DNA of 45,416 nt from Microbispora triticiradicis. GTDB lineage: Bacteria > Actinomycetota > Actinomycetes > Streptosporangiales > Streptosporangiaceae. The notes under the pieces were generated by a model. It did not search any database. It had not been told where the DNA came from and worked only from the letters and a program-made list of their open reading frames with translations. Positions 27,985 through 36,544 of the stretch are shown one piece after another. Where the stretch lies: assembly GCA_003260025.2 (NCBI GenBank), contig QFZU02000153.1:1-45416 (forward strand). Reading direction: 5' to 3'. Position 1 is the stretch's first letter. Each line of letters starts with the position of its first letter. Made by a program: the position numbers and the translations under genes.

Positions 27985-29664
27985 TCAGTCCGCGGAACGC
28001 CGGGGGAGGGCGAGGGCGGCGACCGCGCCCAGCAGGCACAGCCCGCAGGTGATCAGGAAGATCTCGGCGTACTCCATGTGCAGCGCCGCCCGGACCTTCG
28101 CGGTGTATTCGGCGAGCCTGCGGGCGTACTCGGCCGGGTCCACACCGAACGGCAGCGGCGTGTCGAGATGCGCGGTGAGCGACTGGAACCGGTGGAAGCC
28201 CCACGCCGACAGCGCGGCGACGCCCAGCAGCATGCCCATCATCCGGGCCACCACGACCGCCGCCGACACGACGCCGTGCCGCGCCGCCGGGACCACGCGC
28301 AACGCCGCGGAGGAGACGGGGGCGATCACCACGCCGAGGCCGAGGCCGGCCACCACGAGGTCGACGTCCGTGCGCACCCCGGCCGAGGCCAGGTCGAGCG
28401 GCCAACGGGAGATCATCCAGTAACCCGCCGCGGCCAGGGCCATGCCCACCACGGCCACCGGCCGCTCGCCGAACCGCCGCACCAGGAACCCGCCGAGGAA
28501 CGCCGCCACCGCCAGTGCGGCGAGGAACCGGGTGAGCACCAGCGCGCCCCCCACCGCGTCGAGGCCGAGCAGCGTCTGCGCGACGAGCTGCACGTCGACC
28601 AGCGTGACCAGCAGCGCCGCCCCGGCGAGCAGGCTCACCGCGAGCGTGGCGAGCAGCGGCCTCCGGGGCACGCCCGTCAGGTCGAGCAGCCGGACCGGAG
28701 AGCGGATCTCCCACACCACGAACAGCACGGCCGCCGCCACCCCGGCGGCCACGCACGGCAGTCCCCACGGCGGCAGCACCGTGGTGCCGGGGGAGGGGTT
28801 GTACAGTCCCGCGACCAGCAGGCCGAGGGCCAGCGCCAGCAGCGCTCCGCCGCCCAGATCCGGCCGCGAGGCGTCCGCCCGCGACGCATCCGCCGGTGAG
28901 GCGCTCGGCCGTGCGGCGATCACCGGTGAGCCGTCCGGTGGCGAGACGTCCGGCCGTGCGGCGGCGTCCGTCCCGCCGGCGATCGCCGTGCCCGCGGGGG
29001 CGCCCGCCTCCGCGAGGCCCGGCGAACGACGCGGGCGCGCCGCGCCTGGTGGCGGGTGGTCCGCACCGTACGGCTCCCGGCCGCCGGGCACCGCCGCCTG
29101 TACGGCGACGGCGGCGATCAGCGTGAGCGGGAGGTTGACCCAGAAGATGCCGCGCCATCCGGCGAGCGCGGCCAGGCCCGCGCCGTACAGGGGACCGAGC
29201 ACGCTGCCGAGTTCCTGTGCCGCGCCCACCGCGCCGAGCGCCACGGGCCGGGCGCGTTCGTCCCACAGGTCGCCGATGAGGGCCATCGTGATCGGCAGCA
29301 GCGCGCCGCCCGCGACGCCCTGGAGCGTACGGCCCGCGACAAGCGCCGGGACGCTCGCCGCCAGGGCCGTGAGGAGGGAGCCCGCGGCGAACCCGGCCAG
29401 GCACGCGTGGATCAGCGGACGCCTGCCGTACCGGTCGGACAGCCGGCCCAGCAGCGGCATCGCCGCGACGTACCCGAGCAGGAACCCGGTCACGACCGGG
29501 GTCGCCCTCTCCAGGTGGTTGAGCGGCACGCCGACGTCGGAGGCGATGTCCACCAGGATGGTCACGACGACGTACGCGTCGAGCGCGGCGAGCAGCACGG
29601 CGGCGCCGCCGACGGCCAGCGCCAGGCGCCGGCGCCGCACGGGGGTGGCGGCGGGGTCGGTCAC
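27985..29664 (-). CDS. MFS transporter resembling mycobacterial P55 (Rv1410c type)
   Basis: 559 residues, about 14 TM segments. MFS signatures are visible ([15 protein letters not shown] after helix 2; [15 protein letters not shown]). A central loop of about 75 residues (from about 196) is rich in Pro, Ala and Asp with repeats such as [15 protein letters not shown]. Between the last two helices is a long amphipathic stretch ([18 protein letters not shown]...[23 protein letters not shown]), consistent with the periplasmic extension of those helices reported for P55-type lipid transporters. GTG 29664 overlaps the lipoprotein gene's stop as GTGA. The lipoprotein-MFS pairing is the main support for the P55 call. 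Confidence 0.85.
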   Translation of the reverse strand: MTDPAATPVRRRRLALAVGGAAVLLAALDAYVVVTILVDIASDVGVPLNHLERATPVVTGFLLGYVAAMPLLGRLSDRYGRRPLIHACLAGFAAGSLLTALAASVPALVAGRTLQGVAGGALLPITMALIGDLWDERARPVALGAVGAAQELGSVLGPLYGAGLAALAGWRGIFWVNLPLTLIAAVAVQAAVPGGREPYGADHPPPGAARPRRSPGLAEAGAPAGTAIAGGTDAAARPDVSPPDGSPVIAARPSASPADASRADASRPDLGGGALLALALGLLVAGLYNPSPGTTVLPPWGLPCVAAGVAAAVLFVVWEIRSPVRLLDLTGVPRRPLLATLAVSLLAGAALLVTLVDVQLVAQTLLGLDAVGGALVLTRFLAALAVAAFLGGFLVRRFGERPVAVVGMALAAAGYWMISRWPLDLASAGVRTDVDLVVAGLGLGVVIAPVSSAALRVVPAARHGVVSAAVVVARMMGMLLGVAALSAWGFHRFQSLTAHLDTPLPFGVDPAEYARRLAEYTAKVRAALHMEYAEIFLITCGLCLLGAVAALALPRRSAD

Positions 29665-30308
29665 GGCTTGGGCGGGGTGATGGTCACGGGGGCGTCGTAG
29701 TCCCCGAGGGTGACGGCGGCCGAGCCGCCGCCGAGCGGCAGGTCGATCTTGAGCAGGCGGTTGGTGGCCTTGTCGATCCAGAGCGTGCCCGCGACCTTCT
29801 GCTGGACGCCGGGGACCAGCGCGGCCAGCGCGTCCTGCGGCAGGGTGGCCGCCACCCGGTAGGCGGCGGTGTCACCCACCTTCTCCTCCGCCTGCGTCCG
29901 CACGTCCTGGGCCGCCGACAGCAGGCCGGGCACGCCGGTGAGCACGGCGGAGGGGTCGTAGATCGCCGCGAGCTGCTGCCGGGTCATCGTCTGGTAGCCG
30001 CCGGTCGGGCCCTTGAAGTAGACCGTGTCGCCGACGAGCACGAAGTCGATCTCCTGCAGGCCCAGCATCTCGATCTGCACGGTGCCCTTGGCGTCGCCCT
30101 CCTTCGTGAGGCTGCCCTCGGCGTGCCGTACGGGCACGGCGGGCTTGTCCTTCGTCTCGATCGTGAAGGCCACCGTCTTGACCCCCCGCATCGCCTCGGC
30201 CGACCGCTTCATCAGGGCGGGGCCGTCCGGCAGGGCCGTCTCGCTCTTCGCGTCGCAGGCGGTCACGAGCAGGAGGCCGGCCACGACCAGCCCGAGGATT
30301 GTTCGCAC
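29661..30308 (-). CDS. lprG: LppX/LprAFG family lipoprotein (LprG-like)
   Basis: 215 residues. Lipoprotein signal [18 protein letters not shown] with lipobox Cys18. The mature part has the family's lipid-binding half-barrel pattern: [26 protein letters not shown] at the start, [16 protein letters not shown] in the middle and [19 protein letters not shown] near the end. In mycobacteria LprG carries triacylated lipids to the surface together with the MFS pump encoded by the next gene; the same order is seen here. GTG 30308 fits the signal peptide; TACGAT ends 6 nt upstream with no Shine-Dalgarno, so it is probably leaderless. Confidence 0.88.
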   Translation of the reverse strand: MRTILGLVVAGLLLVTACDAKSETALPDGPALMKRSAEAMRGVKTVAFTIETKDKPAVPVRHAEGSLTKEGDAKGTVQIEMLGLQEIDFVLVGDTVYFKGPTGGYQTMTRQQLAAIYDPSAVLTGVPGLLSAAQDVRTQAEEKVGDTAAYRVAATLPQDALAALVPGVQQKVAGTLWIDKATNRLLKIDLPLGGGSAAVTLGDYDAPVTITPPKP

Positions 30309-30314
30309 AGCCGG

Positions 30315-30320
30315 ATCGTA
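30315..30320 (-). promoter_or_regulatory. Candidate -10 of a leaderless transcript (lipoprotein-MFS operon)
   Basis: TACGAT on the minus strand, 6 nt before GTG 30308. The -35 region is poor. Confidence 0.45.
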
Positions 30321-30424
30321 GCGAGCGGGCGGGGGTGGCACGCGTTCCCGCGGGAATCGGTTTGACGCACCTTGTCAGGGGAACTCGGGATCGGTGCGTT
30401 TCCCCCGCCACCCCGTCGTCATCA

Positions 30425-30901
30425 CTAGTCGGTTCGCCGGACGCCGCGGACCCCCTGCAGATGGTCGATGACGGGCGCGTAGATCTGTTCCAGCTCGGAC
30501 ACCTGCTCGGGGGTCATCAGGTCGATGAAGTGCCGTCGGACGCTGTCCACGTGGTCCGGCGCCACCCGTCTTATCGTCTCCCACCCCTGATCGGTCAGGA
30601 CGGCGAAGGTGCCCCGCCGGTCGTCCTCGCACTCTTCGCGGGTGACCAGACCGGCCGCCTCCATCCGGGAGATCTGGTGGGACAGGCGGCTGCGCGACTG
30701 GATGGTCGCGTCGGCGAGCTCGCTCATCCGCATGCGGCGGCCGGGGCTCTCGGAGAGGTTGACCAGGATCTCGTAGTCGTTCAGCGAAAGGCCGCTCCCT
30801 TGGAGCTCTCGATCGAGTTGGAGGAAGAGGAGTCGGTGCGCAGCCAGGTGGGCCCGCCAGGCGCGTTGCTCGTGCGGGGTCAGCCAGCGGTGGTGGTCCA
30901 T
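30425..30901 (-). CDS. MarR family transcriptional regulator
   Basis: 158 residues from ATG 30901 (MDHHRWLTPHEQRAWRAHLAAHRLL, the usual N-terminus of this branch). The winged helix is RMSELADATIQSRSRLSHQISRMEAAGLVTREECEDDRRGTFAVLTDQG. I prefer 30901 to the in-frame ATG 30913 because TATGCT lies 7 nt upstream, as in a leaderless gene. It is divergent from a cation diffusion facilitator gene with only 38 bp between them and may control it. The lipoprotein-MFS operon lies downstream on the same strand. Confidence 0.88.
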   Translation of the reverse strand: MDHHRWLTPHEQRAWRAHLAAHRLLFLQLDRELQGSGLSLNDYEILVNLSESPGRRMRMSELADATIQSRSRLSHQISRMEAAGLVTREECEDDRRGTFAVLTDQGWETIRRVAPDHVDSVRRHFIDLMTPEQVSELEQIYAPVIDHLQGVRGVRRTD

Positions 30902-30908
30902 ATCGACC

Positions 30909-30927
30909 AGCATAAGATCAAGTGAAC
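30909..30927. promoter_or_regulatory. Overlapping divergent promoter/operator of MarR and CDF genes
   Basis: It contains TATGCT (minus -10 for MarR), TAAGAT (30913-30918, plus -10 for CDF) and the 12-bp word GATCAAGTGAAC (30916-30927). The same word recurs at 32536-32547 at the start of the phosphopantetheinyl transferase gene. It is a candidate MarR site. Confidence 0.4.
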
Positions 30928-30939
30928 GGATGGAGCGGT

Positions 30940-31881
30940 ATGCCTGACGGCGAGAACGGCGAGAGCCTGGGCACCGTGGTGGTAGCGGGTGCGGCCAATC
31001 TCGCGATCGCGCTGGCCAAGCTCGTGGCCGGTCTGATCAGCTCCTCCTCGGCGATGCTGTCGGAGGCCGCCCACTCGGCCGCCGACACCGCCACTGAGGT
31101 CGTGCTGTTCGCCGCGATCCGGCACGGCGAGCGGCCCGCCGACGCCCGTCACCCTCTCGGGCACGGCCGCGCCGCCTATCTGTGGGCGATCGTGGCCGCC
31201 TGCTTCACCCTGGTCGTGGGGGCGGGCTTCTCGCTCACACACGGCTGGCAGACCATCACCAGGGGCGAGGATCTCGGCGACATCGGCGTCTCCTACATCG
31301 TGCTCGCGGTGTCGTTCGCGATCGAGTCGGTCTCCCTCTGGCGGGCCCTGCGCCAGTTGCGCGGCGAGGCCCGGCGCTGGCGGGTGAGCCCCGGCCGGTT
31401 GCTGGAGCGCACCTCCGACACCATGCTCAAGGCGGTCGTGCTGGAGGACGCGGCCGCCCTGATCGGCATCGCGGTGGCGGCCGTCGGCCTGGTGCTGTCG
31501 CAGCTCACCGGATCGGCCGTGTGGGACGGCGCCGCGTCGATCGTCATCGGGCTGCTGCTGCTCTGGGTGGCGCTGACCCTGATCAGGACCAACGCGTCGC
31601 TGCTGATCGGGCAGGCGCCTCCGGCCTCGCTGCAGGAGAAGATCAAGGACGTGCTGGCCGAGCAGCCGGAGGTCGAGGGGGTGGTCGAGCTCGCCGCCGT
31701 CCTGATGGGCCCCGGCCAGATCCTGGTCGCCGCGAAGATCGACTTCATGGACGAGACGACGGGGGAGCGGCTGGAGCTCGCCGCCGACCAGGTGGAGCGA
31801 CGGCTCACCGAGCGCTTCCCGGAGATCAAGCAGGTGTTCCTCGACCCCACTCCCGGCCGGTCAGCCGCCGAGGAGGTGTAG
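30940..31881 (+). CDS. Cation diffusion facilitator family transporter
   Basis: 313 residues; six TM helices then a cytoplasmic ferredoxin-like domain. Metal-site motifs are SEAAHSAADTATE in helix 2 (Asp as ligand, with a His) and HPLGHGRAAYLW after it; a matching LKAVVLEDAAALIG lies in helix 5. CDF proteins export Zn, Fe, Mn or Co in exchange for protons; the ion cannot be told. ATG 30940 has GGAG 4 nt upstream. The 3' end overlaps the convergent transferase gene by 21 bp. Confidence 0.92.
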   Translation: MPDGENGESLGTVVVAGAANLAIALAKLVAGLISSSSAMLSEAAHSAADTATEVVLFAAIRHGERPADARHPLGHGRAAYLWAIVAACFTLVVGAGFSLTHGWQTITRGEDLGDIGVSYIVLAVSFAIESVSLWRALRQLRGEARRWRVSPGRLLERTSDTMLKAVVLEDAAALIGIAVAAVGLVLSQLTGSAVWDGAASIVIGLLLLWVALTLIRTNASLLIGQAPPASLQEKIKDVLAEQPEVEGVVELAAVLMGPGQILVAAKIDFMDETTGERLELAADQVERRLTERFPEIKQVFLDPTPGRSAAEEV

Positions 31882-32541
31882 CTTGGCGGGTTCGTCGGTG
31901 ACGGCGGAGGCGATCACGGTGCCGGCCGTCCACTCGAGGAAGTGACGGCCCTCCCACTCCAGCGGCACCGTCAGCCCGTCCACCAGCGGCAGGGCCGACA
32001 GGTCCGCCTCACGCAACCGCCCGAGTGTCAGCTCGCCCCGCTTGACCAGCGCCTCCTTGCGCACCCACTGGCGGATGAGGCCGCGGTTGTCGTCGCCCAC
32101 CAGCTTCGCCTCGGCGGGGGTCAGCGCGAGCGCCACGAGGTTCTCGTCGGCCGGGCCACCCGTGACGTGCTCGGCGTCCACCCCGACCCGGCCGTAGCCC
32201 GCGACCGCGCAGACGTATCCGGAGGTGTGCGCGAGGCTGATCGACACCTCGGGGGCCTCGGCCAGCCAGGGCCGCCCGTGCGCCTGCCCGCACTCCTCGC
32301 AGCGCTGCACCACGGTCAGCATGCACGCGCGGGTGCCCAGCAGTTCGGCGGCGCAGTGCCGTACGAGCAGGTGGGCGGCGACGAAGTCGCGGCGGTCCCC
32401 GCTGCGGGTGAAGCGTTCGGCGCGTTCGCGCTCGGCCGGGGTCAGGGTGCCGCCGGCCAGTTCGAGCACGTCGTCGGTGTGGCCGGCCACGGCCAGTGGA
32501 GGGCGCACACCGTCACTGTAGGACAGCGATGTGACGATCAA
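31861..32541 (-). CDS. 4'-phosphopantetheinyl transferase, Sfp type
   Basis: Attaches the phosphopantetheine arm of CoA to carrier proteins. 226 residues. The two signature motifs are present: VGVDAEHV and RQWVRKEALVKRGEL, with SISLAHTSGYVCAVA between the N-terminal lobe and them. A Cys pair (QRCEECGQAHG) is a feature of many actinobacterial members. The start is TTG 32541, with only a distant GGAG; a GTG about 11 codons in is an alternative. No carrier-protein gene is nearby, so it is a stand-alone enzyme serving clusters elsewhere. The gene start lies in the GATCAAGTGAAC word. Confidence 0.9.
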   Translation of the reverse strand: MIVTSLSYSDGVRPPLAVAGHTDDVLELAGGTLTPAERERAERFTRSGDRRDFVAAHLLVRHCAAELLGTRACMLTVVQRCEECGQAHGRPWLAEAPEVSISLAHTSGYVCAVAGYGRVGVDAEHVTGGPADENLVALALTPAEAKLVGDDNRGLIRQWVRKEALVKRGELTLGRLREADLSALPLVDGLTVPLEWEGRHFLEWTAGTVIASAVTDEPAKLHLLGG

Positions 32542-32636
32542 GTGAACTGGGTGCTCCGGACGGTTCCCGCCTCGCTCGCCCGCCGCCGACCGCCCTCAAC
32601 CGGCCGCCGGGGCCACCGTCCGCAGCTCGCCCGCGC

Positions 32637-34031
32637 TCACCCGGCGAGCGCGGACATCCACTCCTCGATGTCGTCCGCCTGGCGCGGCAGCGCGGACGAC
32701 ATCAGCCGGGCTCCGTCGGCCGTGATGACCAGGTCGTCCTCGATGCGGACGCCGATCCCGCGCAGTTCAGGCGGCAGCGTCAGGTCGTCGGGCTGGAGAT
32801 AGAGGCCCGGCTCGACGGTCAGCACCTGGCCCTCCTCCAGCACGCCGTCGAGGTAGGTCTCCGCCCGCGCCCGCGCGCAGTCGTGCACATCGAGGCCGAG
32901 CATGTGGCCGCTGCTGCACAACGTGTAGCGCCGGTGCAGCCCCGCGCCGGCCTGTGCCCGCGTCAGCAGACCCCATTCGACGAGCCCGTCGGAGATGACC
33001 CGCATCGCGGTCTCGTGGAAGTCGCGGAAGCGCGCCCCCGGGCGCAGCGCGGCGATGGCCGCCGTCTGCGCCTCGTACACCAGGTCGTACACCTGCCGCT
33101 GCACCGGGCCGAACCGGCCCGACAACGGCAGCGTGCGGGTGACGTCAGCCGTGTAGAGGTTGTCGCCCTCGACCCCGGCGTCCAGCAGCAGCGTCTCCGC
33201 GGGATCGAGCCGTCCGTCGTTGCGGATCCAGTGCAGCACACAGGCGTGCGCCCCGGAGGCCACGATGGACTGGTAGCCCACCGCGTTGCCCTCCAGGCGC
33301 GAGCGCAGCCCGAAGACGCCCTCGACGTACCGCTCGCCGCGCGGATGCGCGATCGCCGCGGGCAGCGCGCGCACGACGTCCTCGAACCCGCGCACGGTCG
33401 CGTCCACCGCCTGCTGCAGCTCCGCGATCTCCCACTCGTCCTTGACCAGCCGCAACTCCGCCAGGACCGCGGCCAGCTCGGCGTCGCCGTCCGCAGGGGA
33501 GACCAGCGCGTCGACCGAGGCGTCCACCCCGCGCAGCACCCGGGCCGGGCCGCGCAGCGCCGCCGGCAGGCTCTCGATGGGCGCGCACTCGATCTGGTAC
33601 GCCGCCTCAATCTCGGCGAGACCGGGCCGGCGGCCCACCCAGAACTCGCCGTACCGCCGGTCGCGGTAGAACTCCTGCGACTCGGCCCGGGACGGGCGGG
33701 GGCGCAGGAAGAGCCGGGCCTCGCCGGACGGCTCGATGACGAGGACCTCGTCGGGCTGCTGGGCTCCCGTCAGGTAGGCGAACGCGCTGTGCGCCCGGAA
33801 CCGGTGGTCGTCGTCGTTGCTGCGCGCGACCAGGGTGCCGGAGGGGATGACCAGCCGCTCGCCGGGCAGGCGTTCGGCGAGCCGGGCCCGCCGCTTGGCG
33901 GCGTACGCGGCGACGGGCAGCGGCGCCGGCGCGGTCTCCGCTGCGCCGGCCCAGCCGCCCCGCATGAACTCCGCGAGCGCCGCCGGGATCGGGAGATCGT
34001 GACTTCCCGTGTTGAGCTGCTTGTCCGTCAT
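32637..34031 (-). CDS. pepP: Xaa-Pro aminopeptidase (M24B, PepP-like)
   Basis: Removes N-terminal residues before proline. 464 residues: an N-terminal aminopeptidase-P domain (about 40-180, SNDDDHRFRAHSAFAYLTG) and a pita-bread catalytic domain. The five di-metal ligands are visible: Asp in LLLDAGVE, Asp in YTADVTRT, His in SSGHMLGLDVHD, Glu in TVEPGLYL and Glu in GVRIEDDL. It is cytoplasmic and single-gene. ATG 34031 has GGAG 7 nt upstream. Confidence 0.95.
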   Translation of the reverse strand: MTDKQLNTGSHDLPIPAALAEFMRGGWAGAAETAPAPLPVAAYAAKRRARLAERLPGERLVIPSGTLVARSNDDDHRFRAHSAFAYLTGAQQPDEVLVIEPSGEARLFLRPRPSRAESQEFYRDRRYGEFWVGRRPGLAEIEAAYQIECAPIESLPAALRGPARVLRGVDASVDALVSPADGDAELAAVLAELRLVKDEWEIAELQQAVDATVRGFEDVVRALPAAIAHPRGERYVEGVFGLRSRLEGNAVGYQSIVASGAHACVLHWIRNDGRLDPAETLLLDAGVEGDNLYTADVTRTLPLSGRFGPVQRQVYDLVYEAQTAAIAALRPGARFRDFHETAMRVISDGLVEWGLLTRAQAGAGLHRRYTLCSSGHMLGLDVHDCARARAETYLDGVLEEGQVLTVEPGLYLQPDDLTLPPELRGIGVRIEDDLVITADGARLMSSALPRQADDIEEWMSALAG

Positions 34032-34196
34032 CGATCATCTCCAGGTGGCGGCGATATTTGGCCATCGTAGGGGCGGAGGCCCTTGACGAGGGAAGACGGT
34101 CGCTGTTGCCTGGGGAAACAGGATGCGCCGCGCCGGGCGGCCGGCGCGGGAAAGACGGGGACGAGTCCCCCGGGTGCCCCTGGGAAGGCGGTGTCG

Positions 34197-34625
34197 ATGC
34201 TCATCGGGACGATCTTGCAGAGTAAGGGAACAGGCGTGGCGACCGTTCCACCGCACGCCACGGTGTCAGAGCTTCTCGCCCGGCTGGCGGAGCTGAACAT
34301 CGGTGCGGTGGTGGTGTCGGAGGATGGCCTGTCCATCGACGGCATCGTGTCGGAACGCGACGTCGTCCGGCGGCTGCACGAGCACGGGGCCGCGCTGCTC
34401 GGCCGGCCCGTCTCGTCGATCATGACCTCGGAGGTGCGCACCTGCGGCCCGGACGCCAACGTGGACGACCTGCGCCGCACGATGACCAACCACCGGATCC
34501 GGCACGTGCCCGTGGTCCGAGACGGCCGGCTGGCGGGCATCGTCAGCATCGGCGACGTGGTCAAGACTTCGATCCAGGAACTGGAGAGCGAACGGGAGGC
34601 CCTGGTCGGCTACATCAACGGCTGA
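34197..34625 (+). CDS. CBS-domain pair protein
   Basis: 142 residues made almost entirely of two CBS motifs: ATVSELLARLAELNIGAVVVSEDGLSIDGIVSERDVVRRL and ANVDDLRRTMTNHRIRHVPVVRDGRLAGIVSIGDVV. Stand-alone CBS pairs sense adenine nucleotides or similar ligands. The target is unknown. ATG 34197 was chosen; GTG 34191 is two codons upstream and GGAAGG precedes both. It is followed after 78 bp by the Smr gene. Confidence 0.9.
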   Translation: MLIGTILQSKGTGVATVPPHATVSELLARLAELNIGAVVVSEDGLSIDGIVSERDVVRRLHEHGAALLGRPVSSIMTSEVRTCGPDANVDDLRRTMTNHRIRHVPVVRDGRLAGIVSIGDVVKTSIQELESEREALVGYING

Positions 34626-34690
34626 CGGCCCTCCGCGGGGCGGGGCCGCCCTCGGCCGCCTCGCCCCGTGCCGCCGCGCGGGCGGCGATC

Positions 34691-34696
34691 TAGACT
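34691..34696 (+). promoter_or_regulatory. Candidate -10 of a leaderless transcript (Smr gene)
   Basis: TAGACT ends 7 nt before GTG 34704, with no Shine-Dalgarno between. The -35 (GTGCCG at 17 nt) is weak. Confidence 0.45.
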
Positions 34697-34703
34697 GGCT
34701 CGT

Positions 34704-34958
34704 GTGAAGCTGAAGCTGGACCTCCACGACATCTACAACAAGGGCAGCGAGATCGACCGGGCGCTGCACGGCATCATCCAGGAGGCCGTACGCAAGAAGG
34801 CGACGCAGGTGGAGATCATCCCCGGCAAGGGGTCCGGCCAGCTCAAGAAGAAGGTGCTGCGCTTCCTGGAGCAGAAGGAGATCAAGGCGCTCTACCACCG
34901 GATCGACAAGGACGCCAAGAACCACGGCCGTCTGTTCGTCTATTTCCAGTGGAAGTAA
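34704..34958 (+). CDS. Small Smr-domain protein
   Basis: 84 residues covering just one Smr fold. The LDLHD motif starts at once (VKLKLDLHDIYNKGSEIDRALHGII), and VEIIPGKGSGQLKKKVLRFLEQ is the second conserved block (usually I-x-G-x-G). Smr domains are RNA or DNA nucleases or binding modules; the minimal single-domain form is common in actinobacteria and has no fixed role. The short length is normal for this subfamily. Confidence 0.88.
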   Translation: MKLKLDLHDIYNKGSEIDRALHGIIQEAVRKKATQVEIIPGKGSGQLKKKVLRFLEQKEIKALYHRIDKDAKNHGRLFVYFQWK

Positions 34959-35033
34959 GGGCCCGACGCGTGATCGTTGCCGGGCGCTCTATGAGGTGAC
35001 CGCTGCGCGTGCCGTGGCTCGGGGGCTCATTGG

Positions 35034-35657
35034 TTATTGGCCGACGCGGCCGTCGATGCGCTCGCGCAGGAGGTCGGCGTGGCCGCAGTGCCGCGCGTAC
35101 TCCACGATGTGCGCCACCAGGATGTCGCGAAGCTGCAGGTCCGCCCCGTCTGGGCCGAGGTCGGAGACGCCGGCGTTCCAGGTGCCGAGGTCGGCGACTC
35201 CGGCCACGAACTGGTCGGTGCGCTCCACCTCGGTGCGCCACTGCCGCCAGGCATCCTCCACGACCGCCGGGTCGGCGATCGCGCCGTTCCAGTCGCCGTC
35301 GCGGTCCTCGTCGGTGCGGTACAGGTGCGGCGCGTCCTCGCCGGCCATGACCCGGCGCAGGTGTCTCTCCCCCTCGGTCAGATGCCGCACCAGCCCAAGC
35401 AGGGACATCGTGGACGGTGGTACGGACCGCTGGGCAAGCTGTTCGGCATCCAGGCCCGCGCATTTCATTTCCATGGTCAGGCGGTAGTGGCGCAGATAGT
35501 CGAGCAGCACGCCTCGTTCGTCGATCGCCGCGACATCGGTTTCGCGCGGGTCGTCGTCCGGGTCGACCCACATGTCGCGGTACACGGTCGACTTCGTCCA
35601 GCGCGTGAGAAGGGGTTCGCCCGCATCAGAGGTGGTCATCACAGCATCCTCGGCCAT
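35034..35657 (-). CDS. DinB superfamily protein (DUF664)
   Basis: 207 residues, a four-helix-bundle metal-binding fold: RGVLLDYLRHYRLTMEMKCAGLDAEQL, then SLLGLVRHLTEGERHLRRVM, then DILVAHIVEYARHCGHADLLRERIDG. Histidines suited to the metal triad are in VRHLTE and ARHCGHADLL. Relatives are mycothiol- or bacillithiol-dependent transferases; mycothiol use would fit an actinobacterium. Two starts are equally supported: ATG 35657 (GGAG at 5 nt) and ATG 35639 (GAGGA at 7 nt). Confidence 0.88.
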   Translation of the reverse strand: MAEDAVMTTSDAGEPLLTRWTKSTVYRDMWVDPDDDPRETDVAAIDERGVLLDYLRHYRLTMEMKCAGLDAEQLAQRSVPPSTMSLLGLVRHLTEGERHLRRVMAGEDAPHLYRTDEDRDGDWNGAIADPAVVEDAWRQWRTEVERTDQFVAGVADLGTWNAGVSDLGPDGADLQLRDILVAHIVEYARHCGHADLLRERIDGRVGQ

Positions 35658-35735
35658 GTGGACTCCGGGAGCCACCGAATATCCGCGCGGTCGCACGCCC
35701 CTCGTCAGCGACCGCGACCCGGACCAGCCGAACAC

Positions 35736-35961
35736 CGCCCAGGTCGGTGTTTCGCGGCCTCCACCTGCACCACTTGAGTGCGGCCGAAGCGGCGGTGCAG
35801 ACGATCTCCATCCTGGTGCCGACCGTTGTCCTGCCCGTCGTCGTGCTCCTGATGGCCCGTGGACTCGGGCCAGCGAAGATCAGAACATCATTCGATGGAT
35901 TCGTGGGGAGGAGAAGCGGCGCCGCCACCGGCCCCGGACGCGCCCGGCGCCGGGCTGGTCG
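35736..35961. other. Intergenic stretch with a possible small membrane-peptide remnant
   Basis: On the plus strand a reading frame from about 35747 encodes one convincing hydrophobic segment (TISILVPTVVLPVVVLLMARGLG), and the local base composition is less GC-rich than the neighbours. The frame then runs into the antisense of the next gene. There is no ribosome site and no recognised family. It may be a decayed gene or chance; I do not call a CDS. Confidence 0.3.
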
Positions 35962-36477
35962 TCATCGCCGTGGCGGCGCGGTCACGGGCGCGCGCGTGAC
36001 CTCCACCGCGACCGGGACGGCGTCGGACGACGGGACCCGCACCCGGCCGGGGACGGCGGCGCCGGGGGCCACGGCACCGCCGGTGGCGGCCTCCCGGCCG
36101 ATTCCGCTCCCGCGCAGGACTTCGGCGCCGTACGCGGACCGGTGCACCGGGCTAATCTCCGGGCTGGTCGCCGGGGCGCTCGGGCGGCCCGCGAGTCGGC
36201 AGGCGAGGCAACGGTCGTGGCCCGTCATCGGGTCCTTCACCCGCCAGTCCCACTGCTCCGGAGGCCGGGGGCCACTGGGCTTGCCCCACCCCGCGAGGTG
36301 CAGCGCCCAGGTGACCAGACCACCCAGGACGATCACGGCGAGGCCGAGGCGGATGCCGAGCGGCCAGGCCGCGCACATCGCCACCCCCACCGTCGTGCAG
36401 CCGGCCAGCACGACGGCGCAGCCGGTCCAGCCCGCGATCGTGTGCCCGAGATCGACGTCGTCGTGCAGGCCGCTCAT
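35962..36477 (-). CDS. Small two-TM membrane protein, HGxxPAAW-like
   Basis: 171 residues. The N-terminus DLGHTIAGWTG resembles the HGxxPAAW motif of a small actinobacterial membrane family, followed by two TM helices (AVVLAGCTTVGVAMCAAW; IRLGLAVIVLGGLVTWALHLAGWG) and a Cys pair (HDRCLACRLAGR). The last ~75 residues are Pro/Ala/Val-rich and probably disordered. ATG 36477 has GAGGAG 4 nt upstream. It is divergent from a MarR regulator with an AT-rich operator between them. Confidence 0.62.
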   Translation of the reverse strand: MSGLHDDVDLGHTIAGWTGCAVVLAGCTTVGVAMCAAWPLGIRLGLAVIVLGGLVTWALHLAGWGKPSGPRPPEQWDWRVKDPMTGHDRCLACRLAGRPSAPATSPEISPVHRSAYGAEVLRGSGIGREAATGGAVAPGAAVPGRVRVPSSDAVPVAVEVTRAPVTAPPRR

Positions 36478-36500
36478 GATTCTCCTCGATGCGGGGAAGA

Positions 36501-36531
36501 AGTATCTTATCTACTAAACATCTTAGATACT
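36501..36531. promoter_or_regulatory. AT-rich MarR-type operator
   Basis: AGTATCT (36501-36507) and AGATACT (36525-36531) are inverted repeats around an AT-rich core, and ATCT-T-AGAT (36520-36528) is a second palindrome overlapping the right arm. It is conspicuous in such GC-rich DNA. It lies between the divergent small-membrane-protein and MarR starts. Confidence 0.65.
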
Positions 36532-36544
36532 AAGGAGACTGCCG

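Noticed and set aside
28000..29700. Plus-strand open frames opposite the P55-like MFS gene
   Set aside because: Translations are Arg/Pro/Ala-rich with no family motif; the minus-strand product has clear MFS signatures.
35747..36517. Plus-strand frame of about 256 codons beginning with a hydrophobic segment
   Set aside because: No ribosome site; most of it is antisense to the HGxxPAAW-like gene. Kept only as a possible remnant.
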